From the IMG/VR virus record IMGVR_UViG_3300046507_000409, positions 1-42,979 of that record: a stretch of DNA of 42,979 bases, one strand, 5' to 3'. The notes beneath the pieces were generated by a model. That model did not search any database. It saw nothing but the letters and a program-made list of their open reading frames with translations, and was not told where the DNA came from. This document shows positions 15,414 through 23,770 of this stretch, in pieces. The DNA comes from a virus. Position 1 is the stretch's first letter; every line of letters begins with the position of its first letter. Position numbers and translations under genes: made by a program.

Positions 15414-17702
15414 TCAGAGCCCCGTTGGATCTATGCCGTTCTCGCGAAGGCGCTGGATAACCGCATCCCGAGATGCCCCCTTGGAGATCGCATCGCGGGC
15501 TTGGGAAAGAGCATCTGTTTTTGCAGCCTGCGGAATTTTGTAAGTCGGTCCGGCGGATCGGCTCATTGCCTTGATAGCAGCGGCACGGTTTGCCCGTTTC
15601 TGGGCAATGACCTCTGGTTGGTCTCCAGGAACCGGGAAATACTGCTTATTGGCATTTTGCTCTTCTTCCGGGCTGATAACCGCTCCAGATTCGCGGCGAA
15701 GCTGGGCATTTGTGAAATTGCGGCGGGCCTGATCAAAAAGCTGAAAATCAGGATTGGTTTTGCCGATGATGCCATTCCCGATAAAGCCCGGAACCCAACG
15801 GCCAGCAAGATACTGATCAATCGTATTGAGGCCTTGGTTTTCATTGTTATCGATGATCCCTCCCGATTCATTCAGGCGGTCGGCAAACCCGGCGGCATCC
15901 AACTCATCCTTGCTTGGTGCCTTTGGAGCCGTGAGGGGGATAGGGGCGTTCTGCTGATCTTGGGCTGGCGCCGACTGCTGTACGGATTGAGGTGCCGTCT
16001 GAGGATCTGCTTGCTGCGCCTGCGGCGGCTGACCGGCGAATATGTCGATCCCCTGCTGTTGCTGGGGTGCCTGTGGCGCCTGAGGCTGTCCCTGCCCGAA
16101 GATGCTCTGAGGAGTGAGGAACAGCATTTCGCCGTTCGGGCCAGTGATTGTCTTGCCGGCGCCCATTTGCTGTGCCTGCTCTTCCGTGAGCTTTCCGGCG
16201 TCGATCAAGCCGTTGAGCGCTTGACCTTCAACTGAAGAGCCATCGAACCGGAATTTGCCTCCAGTCGAGCCAGATGGCGTAACATCGATCGGGGGGCTTC
16301 CGTCGTCAGGGAATAGGACAGCCTTGCTGCCGACAACCTTGATCTGCCCCGGCGTCTTCTTCGCCCGCTCAAGATCAAGCTGACTCTTCTGAAGCTCAAC
16401 CTGATAGGCAGGATCCGCCTGCTTCGCCTTTGTCTCCGCATCTTGGCGCTGCTGCCAAATCTGCTGCTGAGCTGCTAGCTCCTGCTCAGGCGTGCGTACA
16501 TTTGCAAGATCAGTTTGCGCCTTTTTCAGGTTCAACTGATAAGCAGGATCTGCCTGTTTCTGCTGCTCTTCATATGCCTGCCGTGCCATCCATGTCTGCT
16601 GATCCTGGGCGGCGCGCTGCTGCTCAAGCTGCTGGTTAACGAGAACCTGCAACGCGGCCTTCTGTCCCTCGTTGAGGAACGGGTTCGAAAGCGCGCGTAG
16701 AAGGCGAGGATCGATACCGGCAGGACCAGATGATTGAGGGAAACCATCGCCTCCGGCCATTTGCACCGGGGCAGGAGATGGTTGGGAAATTGGTGCCGCT
16801 ACCTGATCAGGCCGAGCGGTAGGAACTGGGATATTTGCCGGCTGCGGCGCTGGGCTTGTGGCCTGCATCTGCTGGGCAGCGCCAGGCTGCGGCATGCCGG
16901 CTGATGGATCGAGGCTGGCAACCTGATTAGGAGCCTGCGCCCCAGAATTCGCGCTCTGGAACTGCGGCAGGAAGCCATTCGCCAAAGCGAGACGGTGCGC
17001 CGCATTGGGGTTCCCTGGCTGGTTATAGCCCTTGAATGCCCACGCATTATTCATGATCTGCTGGGCTTCACCGACGCTCTTTGCGTTGTTCAGGGCGGTG
17101 ATAAGCTGCGGGTTCTCCTGAAGGAAGAACTGGCCCTGTTGCTGAGGAGTGCCGTTCGACCCGCCGGCGAATTTCTGCAGATTGGCAAGCCGAGGGCCAT
17201 TCCATGACATGATGCCGCCGGCATTGTTGGCGCCATCGTTCCATGTTCTTCCGGCGTTCTGTGGCGAAAACCCGCTTTCCGCCTGGCCAGTAGCAGCAAC
17301 AGCGGCAAGGCCGTAAGGATTTGAGAGACCACCAGATTTCACAGTATCCAGGAAAGATGTCTGGATATCATTTGGAGTCCCCGGAGTAATGGAGGAAGGA
17401 GCACTCAACGGCGACGGGGATGGTGAGCCAAGCGCTGAATTGTCGCCGGTCTTAAGATAGCCGGTAATGGCGTCGTTGAACGCGCTGTTGGCCGATGTTT
17501 CGCCGGATGTCTGCGCTGCATTGACGCGGCTATTAAGAATGCCGGCAACAAGGCCATCGCCAAGCGAATTCAGGCCCTCGCCAACATTCCGGGGGGCGTT
17601 GGATGCACCCATGAGCGCACGGATGTAATCACGCTTCTGCTTGAGGCTGTCTGGGGTTTCGCCCGTGTTGCCACCGAAGAGAAAGGAAAAGCCTGTCGCC
17701 AT
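15414..17702 (-). CDS. Virion-associated lysozyme/ejection protein
   Basis: A 762-residue protein. Residues about 118-245 (NPYGLAAVAATGQAESGF through NAWAFKGYNQPG) resemble the tail-tip lysozyme domain (Phage_lysozyme2 type), with a candidate catalytic Glu in GQAESGF. The rest is Gln/Pro-rich and helical. A segment with QADPAYQ occurs twice about 50 residues apart (near 380 and 430), a local tandem duplication. It probably opens the peptidoglycan during DNA entry. The neighbours upstream and downstream also look like ejected proteins. Confidence 0.7.
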   Translation of the reverse strand: MATGFSFLFGGNTGETPDSLKQKRDYIRALMGASNAPRNVGEGLNSLGDGLVAGILNSRVNAAQTSGETSANSAFNDAITGYLKTGDNSALGSPSPSPLSAPSSITPGTPNDIQTSFLDTVKSGGLSNPYGLAAVAATGQAESGFSPQNAGRTWNDGANNAGGIMSWNGPRLANLQKFAGGSNGTPQQQGQFFLQENPQLITALNNAKSVGEAQQIMNNAWAFKGYNQPGNPNAAHRLALANGFLPQFQSANSGAQAPNQVASLDPSAGMPQPGAAQQMQATSPAPQPANIPVPTARPDQVAAPISQPSPAPVQMAGGDGFPQSSGPAGIDPRLLRALSNPFLNEGQKAALQVLVNQQLEQQRAAQDQQTWMARQAYEEQQKQADPAYQLNLKKAQTDLANVRTPEQELAAQQQIWQQRQDAETKAKQADPAYQVELQKSQLDLERAKKTPGQIKVVGSKAVLFPDDGSPPIDVTPSGSTGGKFRFDGSSVEGQALNGLIDAGKLTEEQAQQMGAGKTITGPNGEMLFLTPQSIFGQGQPQAPQAPQQQQGIDIFAGQPPQAQQADPQTAPQSVQQSAPAQDQQNAPIPLTAPKAPSKDELDAAGFADRLNESGGIIDNNENQGLNTIDQYLAGRWVPGFIGNGIIGKTNPDFQLFDQARRNFTNAQLRRESGAVISPEEEQNANKQYFPVPGDQPEVIAQKRANRAAAIKAMSRSAGPTYKIPQAAKTDALSQARDAISKGASRDAVIQRLRENGIDPTGL

Positions 17703-18722
17703 TTATTTGCCCCCTGCTGCGAACAGCTTGCCGTAATCGACGCGCTTCAGGCCATCGGAACCGGTGACGACCGCATCGGGGCGCTTCTTTTCCGCCTGCT
17801 GCGCCATGACGCCGACGCTCTTTGGTGTTCCTGGCTTCTCGCCCTTGTAGTTGTACTCGTAGAGCTTATGGCCCTTGAGGGAGCCAACCTGCTTGATGTT
17901 CTTCTTCGCTCGCTCGTCCGACAGGCTGAGGATCTTGCCGCCGAAGCCGAGCAGGCCACCAAGAAGACCCTGAGACTGCTGTTGCTGCTGCTGGTAGGCC
18001 GCAAGCTGGTTCTGGTAGTTCTGGTTCACGAGGCCGGCATAGTCGACGGTCGGAAGGCTTGGCTGGTTCGTGCCGGCGCCGAATGTCGGGGTCTGGACCT
18101 GCGCGCCGCCGAGCAACGCCGAAATCTCGTTCAGCGGCTGATTGCGCTGCGCCAGGATCTGCGAGACAGCGTTGTTGTACTGGTCACCATAGAGATTGTC
18201 ATAGGCGCTCGCCCGCTGGCTCTGGAAATTGTCAAGCGCCTTGGTGTAGGCCGACGAACCCATGGATATGCCCTGGTTGGCAAGCTGGTTCTGCAACGAA
18301 GCAAGTTGTGTGTCCTGCTGCTTGTTGAAGTCGTCGGTATAGTGGTCGTTGATATAGTTCTGGACATTGTTCGACGACAGGTCGACTGGCTTGCCGAGGT
18401 AGTTCTGCAGAAACGCAGACTGTTGGTTTGCAGTCTTCCCAAGGTTAAGGCTGGCGGCATCGGTCTGGGCCTTAATCGCCTGCTGCTGAGGCGAAAGAGA
18501 TGTCGTCTGGGTATATTGCGGGATCTGGTAGGTTGCTTTCGACGTTGGGTCTGTGATCGTCGTATAGCCATTGGTGGAATAGGTCACCGAACCGTCAGGC
18601 CCGTACTGGTTGACGTTCCCGAGCTGCGCATTTGCAAGCGCCGTGGCGACGTTCGTCCCGGTCTGGGCAGCGGCAGTCTTTTGGGGATCTGGCGCCTTTG
18701 GTGCCGAACCTTTACTACCCAT
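17703..18722 (-). CDS. Virion protein with C-terminal S74 intramolecular chaperone/peptidase domain
   Basis: A 339-residue protein. The first 260 residues are Gln/Asn/Ala-rich and helical, as in ejection or needle-like proteins. The last 75 match the S74 peptidase (tail-fibre chaperone) family: SLSDERAKKNI (Ser268-Asp269 with Lys273/274), LKGHKLYEYNY, SVGVMAQQAEKKRPDAVV and a VDYGKLF end. In known cases this domain trimerises, helps folding and cuts itself off at the conserved Ser. Its presence on a protein without an obvious beta-helix is unusual. Confidence 0.7.
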   Translation of the reverse strand: MGSKGSAPKAPDPQKTAAAQTGTNVATALANAQLGNVNQYGPDGSVTYSTNGYTTITDPTSKATYQIPQYTQTTSLSPQQQAIKAQTDAASLNLGKTANQQSAFLQNYLGKPVDLSSNNVQNYINDHYTDDFNKQQDTQLASLQNQLANQGISMGSSAYTKALDNFQSQRASAYDNLYGDQYNNAVSQILAQRNQPLNEISALLGGAQVQTPTFGAGTNQPSLPTVDYAGLVNQNYQNQLAAYQQQQQQSQGLLGGLLGFGGKILSLSDERAKKNIKQVGSLKGHKLYEYNYKGEKPGTPKSVGVMAQQAEKKRPDAVVTGSDGLKRVDYGKLFAAGGK

Positions 18723-18725
18723 TTT

Positions 18726-19169
18726 TCACCTCGAAAACTTGTTGGAAGCCCACGTCTCGCGGGTCGTGACGAAGATATTCTCTGCCTGCCCGTAGCCGCG
18801 AAGGCGCGGAATGCGGTATCGCTCGGCGCCGAAGGATGTCAGCATCCGATGTTGTGCCTTGTCGTCGTCGGAAACGCGCTGAATGACCGCCTGGCAGCCG
18901 CAATCGATAAAGGGATAGCCGTACATCGCCTTCAGGACCGACCGAGTCAGCCATCCCTTGATCCAAGATGCTCCGGATATCTCGATGACGTCGGCGTCCG
19001 GGTCGTAATTGTGGTAGATCAGACCGGCCGCCAATCGATCACCGCTCATGACGGCGATCGCGGTGCACTTCCCGAAGTCCCTTCCCTTTGTCGGCCAGAT
19101 GCGATCCGCAACAAGCCTCGATAGGGCTTCTGTCTCGTCACCGGGCTTCGTAAATGCCCACGTGAACAT
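18726..19169 (-). CDS. GNAT-like protein in the virion gene cluster
   Basis: A 147-residue protein with the layout of GNAT acyltransferases: strands around AIAVMSGDRLAAGLIYHNY and a helical section ending in AQHRMLTSFGAERYRIPRL. The acetyl-CoA loop (Q/R-x-x-G-x-G/A) is not obvious, so activity is uncertain. Similar proteins occur between the tail hub and ejection genes in P22-like phages of this group. Start 19169 overlaps the previous stop (TGATG); an in-frame TTG sits one codon upstream. Confidence 0.5.
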   Translation of the reverse strand: MFTWAFTKPGDETEALSRLVADRIWPTKGRDFGKCTAIAVMSGDRLAAGLIYHNYDPDADVIEISGASWIKGWLTRSVLKAMYGYPFIDCGCQAVIQRVSDDDKAQHRMLTSFGAERYRIPRLRGYGQAENIFVTTRETWASNKFSR

Positions 19170-21487
19170 CAAACGAATACCCCGCCGGCCTCATAGATCA
19201 CGTCATAGGCAATCAGTTCCGTCCTCGGGTAAGGAGTGACGCCGCATGTGACCTGGATCTGTGGGGCGACCGAGAAGCCGGTCTTGCCGATAGATACCCA
19301 TTTTGTGGTGGTCGTTGGCGTCGAGCCGGAATCCCACTTGCCCACATCCCAGAGCGCTGAGTCCCATTCGTCCGTGGTGAAGTTGGTCACCGAAGGCGGC
19401 GCGGATGGCAGGGAAATCGTGTAATCGGTGGATGCCGAGACCTTGGCTATGAACGGGACCGCAGACCGAAAGACGGATCTGGCATTGTGAACCGTCTTTG
19501 TTACGCCAGGCAATTGCAGGTGTTCCGGCATGCCGACATAGGTGCAGACATAGGGAGAGCCGTTGTCATTGCCCCCGACTTCCATCTGCATGATCTTGCC
19601 ATCTGTCGTGCCGAAATATCCGTACCCAGCGTAGTGACCGATGCAGCGAGTATCCCAATTGGTGTACTTCGCCCATGCTCCTGTCTGGAGATTGGCAACG
19701 AAACAATAGGGCTGGATCACATTGTCAGGAACCGGGAGAGAAACGACCATCATGTTGAATTCCGGCCACTTCATGATTTCCCATGGCAGCGAGCGCCGGG
19801 CGATGACTTCCGTCTTCCATTCCGGTTCTATCTTCACCGTCACGGCGGCGAGCGAGAGCGCGGCGGCGTCCTTGTTGACGGCCTGGGATATCGGAACAAT
19901 TCCGTCTTCCGTGGCAATCAGAAGGTCTCCACCCGCAGACATTGTTGCATTGGCACCCATCGGTGGTGTGATCTGGTAAACGCCAACCTTCTGCCAGTTC
20001 GTCGCGTCTGACGGGTCCGTGCCCTGGTAGATGGCAACTTCGCCTGTCGTCGTGACAAACACGCACTTGTCATCGAGACCATTGCCGGCATCCAGCGACC
20101 ATTTTCCGCCGAACAGCAAAGAGCCGCCATTCTGGAAAATACCGGCAAGGTTGATTTCCTGGGCTGCCCCGCCAATGCTGTTTACCGGGAGATACCAGGC
20201 GCTCAGTGTATTCTTCTGCACGAAGAAAAGCTTGCTGGCATAGGTCCAGACGAATGATAGTGTCGATGTTGTGACGCCTGTTATGGCTGGCGTGGATGCC
20301 CCATCGATCGCGGTCCAGGTTGAGCCGTTGTAGAGCTGCGCCTTATCGGTCCCGTTGACTGCATAGAGGTAGTAATTGCCGGCGGCATTCGAGATCTGCG
20401 CCGTGGAATAGTAGCCTGATGTCTGCCCGGTCACGTCTGGGGTCGGTATGATATCCGCATCTGCAACGGAGCTAATATTGTAGATACCGGTTGCGGTAGA
20501 GGCGAAGAGCTTCTCCACGAGGCCGCTTTTGTAATTCCACATGCGGAGCGCGGGCGTCGTCGCGGTCGGGTCGTAAACGTCGGCCGCGCGGGTAACCGTT
20601 GCCGAGGTTGTCGGGATATAGGACGACGGGGCCGTTCCTACCTCAACCTGCGCGCCCCAAACATAAATGCCTGATACGCCATCACCCGAATATGTAGCGC
20701 CAGACGAAAATGCGGTCGTAGAAATGGAAATGGTCGGGCTGATGCCGCCTCCATTCAAAGACGTTACTGTCGTTGAAACGCGAAACCAGCCATTGCCTAT
20801 GTTTGTGATGGATGAACGAGACAGATCGGTTGCGTTGATAGTGCCGGCGGTCAAATCAGCTACCACGACATTAGATGCGACCTGATTGGCGAAGTTACCA
20901 AACTGGATTGCGGCGAACGTCCGTTCCTTTTTCTTCAGGTAGACCGAGAAGGTGTAGGTAACGCCGGTCGTAGGCGTGATGCCCATGGATGTTTGATGCG
21001 TGCTTGTCGCCGTCGCATCTTCTACAAGGGTGTCTGCTGTCGAGGTATTGTCAGGCGCAGTGGTCGAATTGGCCGTGACCGACGATCTTGTCTTGGTCCA
21101 GGCAGCGTTATCAAATTCCTGGGAACGTATCGCGAGGTTGGTGGCGGCGGCCTCTATCAGGAAGGAGCCGTCCTGCTTTCGAATCTCGTTAATCTGGGCC
21201 GTAGTAATAATGCCGGAAGCATTGCGATAGGTTGCTGTGCTCGCCCTGCTGAAGGTATAGGCGCCGACTGTCGCGTATTTTGACGAGCCGCCACGAACGC
21301 GAATGTTCGTCTCTGTCGGAAACCAGTTTTCCAGCACCTGGGCGCCGGCAGGCTGGGCAAGCGCTAGGTTTTCGTTGGCTATCCAGCCTCGTGTCGGCGC
21401 CGGCAACGTCGCGTGCTGCTGCTTCTGCGCCTGAGGGTCGACCTTCGACGTCTGGCGTGGTGTCACGCGTCCAGGGCGGATATTCAA
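19169..21487 (-). CDS. P22 gp10-like tail hub protein with inserted beta-domain
   Basis: A 772-residue protein. The N-terminus (LPAPTRGWIANENLALAQ, WFPTETNIRVRGGSSKYATV) and the region from about residue 310 (LRMWNYKSGLVEKLFA) to the end look like the packaged-DNA stabilisation/tail-hub proteins of P22-like phages. Between them, about residues 76-305 form a Ser/Thr-rich beta-domain (YTFSRASTATYRN, GWFRVSTTVTS, VWGAQVEVGTAPSSYIPTT) typical of phage surface-binding or carbohydrate-binding modules. This insertion roughly covers 20573-21262. The protein should close the portal channel and join the neck to the tail. Confidence 0.7.
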   Translation of the reverse strand: MNIRPGRVTPRQTSKVDPQAQKQQHATLPAPTRGWIANENLALAQPAGAQVLENWFPTETNIRVRGGSSKYATVGAYTFSRASTATYRNASGIITTAQINEIRKQDGSFLIEAAATNLAIRSQEFDNAAWTKTRSSVTANSTTAPDNTSTADTLVEDATATSTHQTSMGITPTTGVTYTFSVYLKKKERTFAAIQFGNFANQVASNVVVADLTAGTINATDLSRSSITNIGNGWFRVSTTVTSLNGGGISPTISISTTAFSSGATYSGDGVSGIYVWGAQVEVGTAPSSYIPTTSATVTRAADVYDPTATTPALRMWNYKSGLVEKLFASTATGIYNISSVADADIIPTPDVTGQTSGYYSTAQISNAAGNYYLYAVNGTDKAQLYNGSTWTAIDGASTPAITGVTTSTLSFVWTYASKLFFVQKNTLSAWYLPVNSIGGAAQEINLAGIFQNGGSLLFGGKWSLDAGNGLDDKCVFVTTTGEVAIYQGTDPSDATNWQKVGVYQITPPMGANATMSAGGDLLIATEDGIVPISQAVNKDAAALSLAAVTVKIEPEWKTEVIARRSLPWEIMKWPEFNMMVVSLPVPDNVIQPYCFVANLQTGAWAKYTNWDTRCIGHYAGYGYFGTTDGKIMQMEVGGNDNGSPYVCTYVGMPEHLQLPGVTKTVHNARSVFRSAVPFIAKVSASTDYTISLPSAPPSVTNFTTDEWDSALWDVGKWDSGSTPTTTTKWVSIGKTGFSVAPQIQVTCGVTPYPRTELIAYDVIYEAGGVFV

Positions 21488-22092
21488 GGCGTGCGGTCCC
21501 TGCTGTCGAAATTGGACAGATCGGCAAAGGCAGCCTCGAATTCAGCCAGATAATCGCTGAAATCCTGGCCGATCTTCCGCTTCCAGCGCCACAAGGTTCC
21601 CTTCATGACGAGATCGGACGGCACGAGAGGCATATCGCTGTCGCTGGACCAGTCTGCTGACCCGTTCGATGCCCATGCGCTGGACTGGTAGGAAACGGTG
21701 ATGGCAGCGGCATTCGCAGGGTATGGATAGAAGGAAATCGATGCTCCGTTTGACCGGAAATAGCGCGGGACACCCTGAATAGGCGTGAGGGAGAACCATT
21801 CATCCTGACTGATGCCGCCTCGGACATTTCCCGTCGATGACTTGACCGCGTTCCCTGATGTCAGACGCCCAAAGTCTGCCGGAAGGGCGAAATTGTCATT
21901 CGAACCAGTTCCGGTGATCGTCGCGGTCTTGCGCAGTGCGCCCCAATCGGCCCGACGTCCGATCTCGTCTGCTGCCTCGCGGGTGAACTGCAGCAGTTCG
22001 ACATATTCGCGATCTGTGTTCGAGACAGCCGTATCCGGCACATCAAGCCCTACATTCTTGCAAACCGCCTGTACGATCGTCAGAATGCTCAT
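21484..22092 (-). CDS. Head-tail adaptor/neck protein
   Basis: A 202-residue protein, opening MSILTIVQAVCKNVGLDVPD with a following helix REAADEIGRRADWGALR. This resembles SU10-type adaptor proteins that sit below the portal. The centre is beta-rich (ISFYPYPANAAAITVSYQS). Start 22092 overlaps the previous stop by ATGA; a longer frame to 22131 exists but would overlap more. The gene lies between a second adaptor gene and the tail hub. Confidence 0.65.
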   Translation of the reverse strand: MSILTIVQAVCKNVGLDVPDTAVSNTDREYVELLQFTREAADEIGRRADWGALRKTATITGTGSNDNFALPADFGRLTSGNAVKSSTGNVRGGISQDEWFSLTPIQGVPRYFRSNGASISFYPYPANAAAITVSYQSSAWASNGSADWSSDSDMPLVPSDLVMKGTLWRWKRKIGQDFSDYLAEFEAAFADLSNFDSRDRTP

Positions 22093-22679
22093 GGCGTGCA
22101 CATCCCCAATCGTACCGTTGCATTGCCCCAAAGAGCGCGATCGTCATCAATCTTCATGTCAGACATGGACTGGGCAAGAAGAGCGGCCATGGCCTGCGTC
22201 TGGTCGGCATCACGGATGAACTTCGCCGCTTCCAGCGAGACGGCATAGAGATAGACGTCGGGATAGGCCGCAAGCAGCCAATTGCTGGTAGAGACGCCTG
22301 CTGTGAGCGTCGGCAGCTTGGCGTAATATTCGATGTTCCTGGTGTCGCTGACGCCGTAGATGTAGATGTTGGATGAATCCACGGCATACCGGCTGTATTG
22401 TGATCCGGTGCGCTTGATATTGGCTAGGGATGTCTGCTCCATCGGCCTCGACTGCGAGGTGTAGAGCGCCGACATTTCGAGATATCCGGCCGGCAGCGGC
22501 GCAACGCCATTGGTGAATGTGACAGTCGTTGCCGTGATCTGCTGCCTCATCCTGAGCTTCTGGTTGAGCCAGGACTCGGCTTGCTGCGTCAGGCGATCGA
22601 GAACATCCGTGATGTTGCGGTTGTTGACCGTCTCGGCAACAGCAACCCTGAGATCGAGATAGTCGGCAAATGTCGCCAT
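22089..22679 (-). CDS. Head-tail adaptor protein (SU10-adaptor-like)
   Basis: A 196-residue protein. N-terminal helices (MATFADYLDLRVAVAETVNN, LDRLTQQAESWLNQKLRMRQQ) are followed by a beta-rich centre (GVAPLPAGYLEMSALY) and a helical end. This matches phage adaptor proteins that bind the portal ring. It shares no overlap with the upstream gene and couples to the next by ATGA. Confidence 0.65.
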   Translation of the reverse strand: MATFADYLDLRVAVAETVNNRNITDVLDRLTQQAESWLNQKLRMRQQITATTVTFTNGVAPLPAGYLEMSALYTSQSRPMEQTSLANIKRTGSQYSRYAVDSSNIYIYGVSDTRNIEYYAKLPTLTAGVSTSNWLLAAYPDVYLYAVSLEAAKFIRDADQTQAMAALLAQSMSDMKIDDDRALWGNATVRLGMCTP

Positions 22680-23003
22680 TTACAGCACCCCGTCCTTTGT
22701 CCGCCACGCGCGGTTGTCGCCGTCATTGAGGTATCGGTCCACGAATGCATGATCGCCCTGCTTGTGGGCTTCCATCAGCCCGTGGTCATGGGCGATATTC
22801 AGTGGTATGGAGGCGACCCGGTGCCAGTCGCCTGTCCATGTCTTGGAAGCGATATTGCGGACGGACTCGTTCTCGCTGACCAGTGACGTCACGTTCTGGT
22901 CGACGCGAAAAACGTCCTTTTGACCGTCGAACATGTGCCAGATCGTCCGGCCCATGGCGAAATCATGATCGAACAGGGTCCAATCGCCGTCCTTGATGAT
23001 CAT
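22680..23003 (-). CDS. Hypothetical virion-cluster protein
   Basis: A 107-residue protein opening MIIKDGDWTLFDHDFAMGRT. It has several Asp and Trp residues and no clear domain. It is fixed between the LEM-like and adaptor genes, with a 4-base overlap upstream and adjacency downstream, so a structural or assembly role is likely. Proteins with a similar opening occur at this place in related phages, by my recollection. Confidence 0.6.
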   Translation of the reverse strand: MIIKDGDWTLFDHDFAMGRTIWHMFDGQKDVFRVDQNVTSLVSENESVRNIASKTWTGDWHRVASIPLNIAHDHGLMEAHKQGDHAFVDRYLNDGDNRAWRTKDGVL

Positions 23004-23275
23004 GCGTCGCCCGGAAGAGGATCGGCGCGGGCAACCTTGCCGCCCTTGATGAGCTTCTTGGCCATCGACAGGGGCATGTCGACAACCTGTCCGGCCGGCG
23101 TGCGGACGTCTTCCTCAAGCCAGGTATCGTTGAGGAGCAGGACGGGCATCGTCTCTTCCTGCGGTGTGCCACCGAGCTTGGCGTCGATTTCCTGTTGAAG
23201 GCGTGCATCGTTCCAGCGGCCATCGACCTTGATGCCGAGTTCGGACGCCTGCTTTTCGAGTTCTTCGCGGTCCAT
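23000..23275 (-). CDS. Small protein with N-terminal HeH/LEM-like helix pair
   Basis: A 91-residue protein. Residues 1-33 (MDREELEKQASELGIKVDGRWNDARLQQEI) form the two helices with a central GRWNDARL turn typical of HeH/LEM or SAP-like motifs, which in phages are often found near head genes. The C-terminal half is hydrophilic with a short LLLNDTWLEEDVRTPAG strand region. Role in head completion is inferred from position. Confidence 0.6.
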   Translation of the reverse strand: MDREELEKQASELGIKVDGRWNDARLQQEIDAKLGGTPQEETMPVLLLNDTWLEEDVRTPAGQVVDMPLSMAKKLIKGGKVARADPLPGDA

Positions 23276-23289
23276 GGTTCAATCCTTCT

Positions 23290-23319
23290 GAAAGAGGAAG
23301 GGCGCCCCGAAGAGCGCCC
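23290..23319 (-). terminator. Intrinsic terminator between capsid and neck genes
   Basis: GGGCGC (23300-23305) and GCGCCC (23314-23319) form a 6-bp GC stem. On the minus strand the stem is followed by a pyrimidine tract TTCCTCTTTC (23290-23299). It lies between the decoration gene and the LEM-like gene, and may reduce transcription after the abundantly needed capsid genes. Confidence 0.55.
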
Positions 23320-23326
23320 AGTTTGG

Positions 23327-23758
23327 TTAGACGGCAGCCGAGAAAGGCGTGACTTCCGTACCTGTGGCAGAGCCGACGACCGAGACGGCCCAGACGTTGA
23401 GGGAAACGTCACGAAGACGGATGCGGTCACCCTTGACGCCGCCCTTGGTGGTGCCGTTCAGGGTGATGGTGTCGTCACTGGCGCCGGTTTCGAAGCCGAT
23501 GACGGTATCGCCCGCGTCCTGCATGTTGATCGCCGTGCCGGACATGATGTCGGACGAGTTGGCGACCTGGACGATGAGGTTGTTCGAGGTGATCGTGGTG
23601 CCCACGAAAAGCTCGAATTCAACGCCGCCGCCCGTGGAAGCAGGCAGCGTAATCGTGCTGCCGGCTGCGCGGTTGACGGTAACGACGGTGCCGCCATGCG
23701 TCTTCGGATCGAGCGTGAGCGTTGCTGCCGTGAGGTTGATTGGCATATAGGATGGCAT
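23327..23758 (-). CDS. Probable capsid decoration protein
   Basis: A 143-residue, beta-rich, Thr/Gly/Val-rich protein with few charged residues and no enzyme motif. It sits immediately after the major capsid gene in transcription order. Small beta-proteins in this place usually coat or stabilise the capsid. The assignment rests on position and composition only. Confidence 0.55.
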   Translation of the reverse strand: MPSYMPINLTAATLTLDPKTHGGTVVTVNRAAGSTITLPASTGGGVEFELFVGTTITSNNLIVQVANSSDIMSGTAINMQDAGDTVIGFETGASDDTITLNGTTKGGVKGDRIRLRDVSLNVWAVSVVGSATGTEVTPFSAAV

Positions 23759-23770
23759 GGTCGTTGCTCC

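Noticed and set aside
17868-19124. Plus-strand frame of 418 codons
   Set aside because: Antisense to the S74 and GNAT-like genes, with no ribosome binding site or recognisable protein features.
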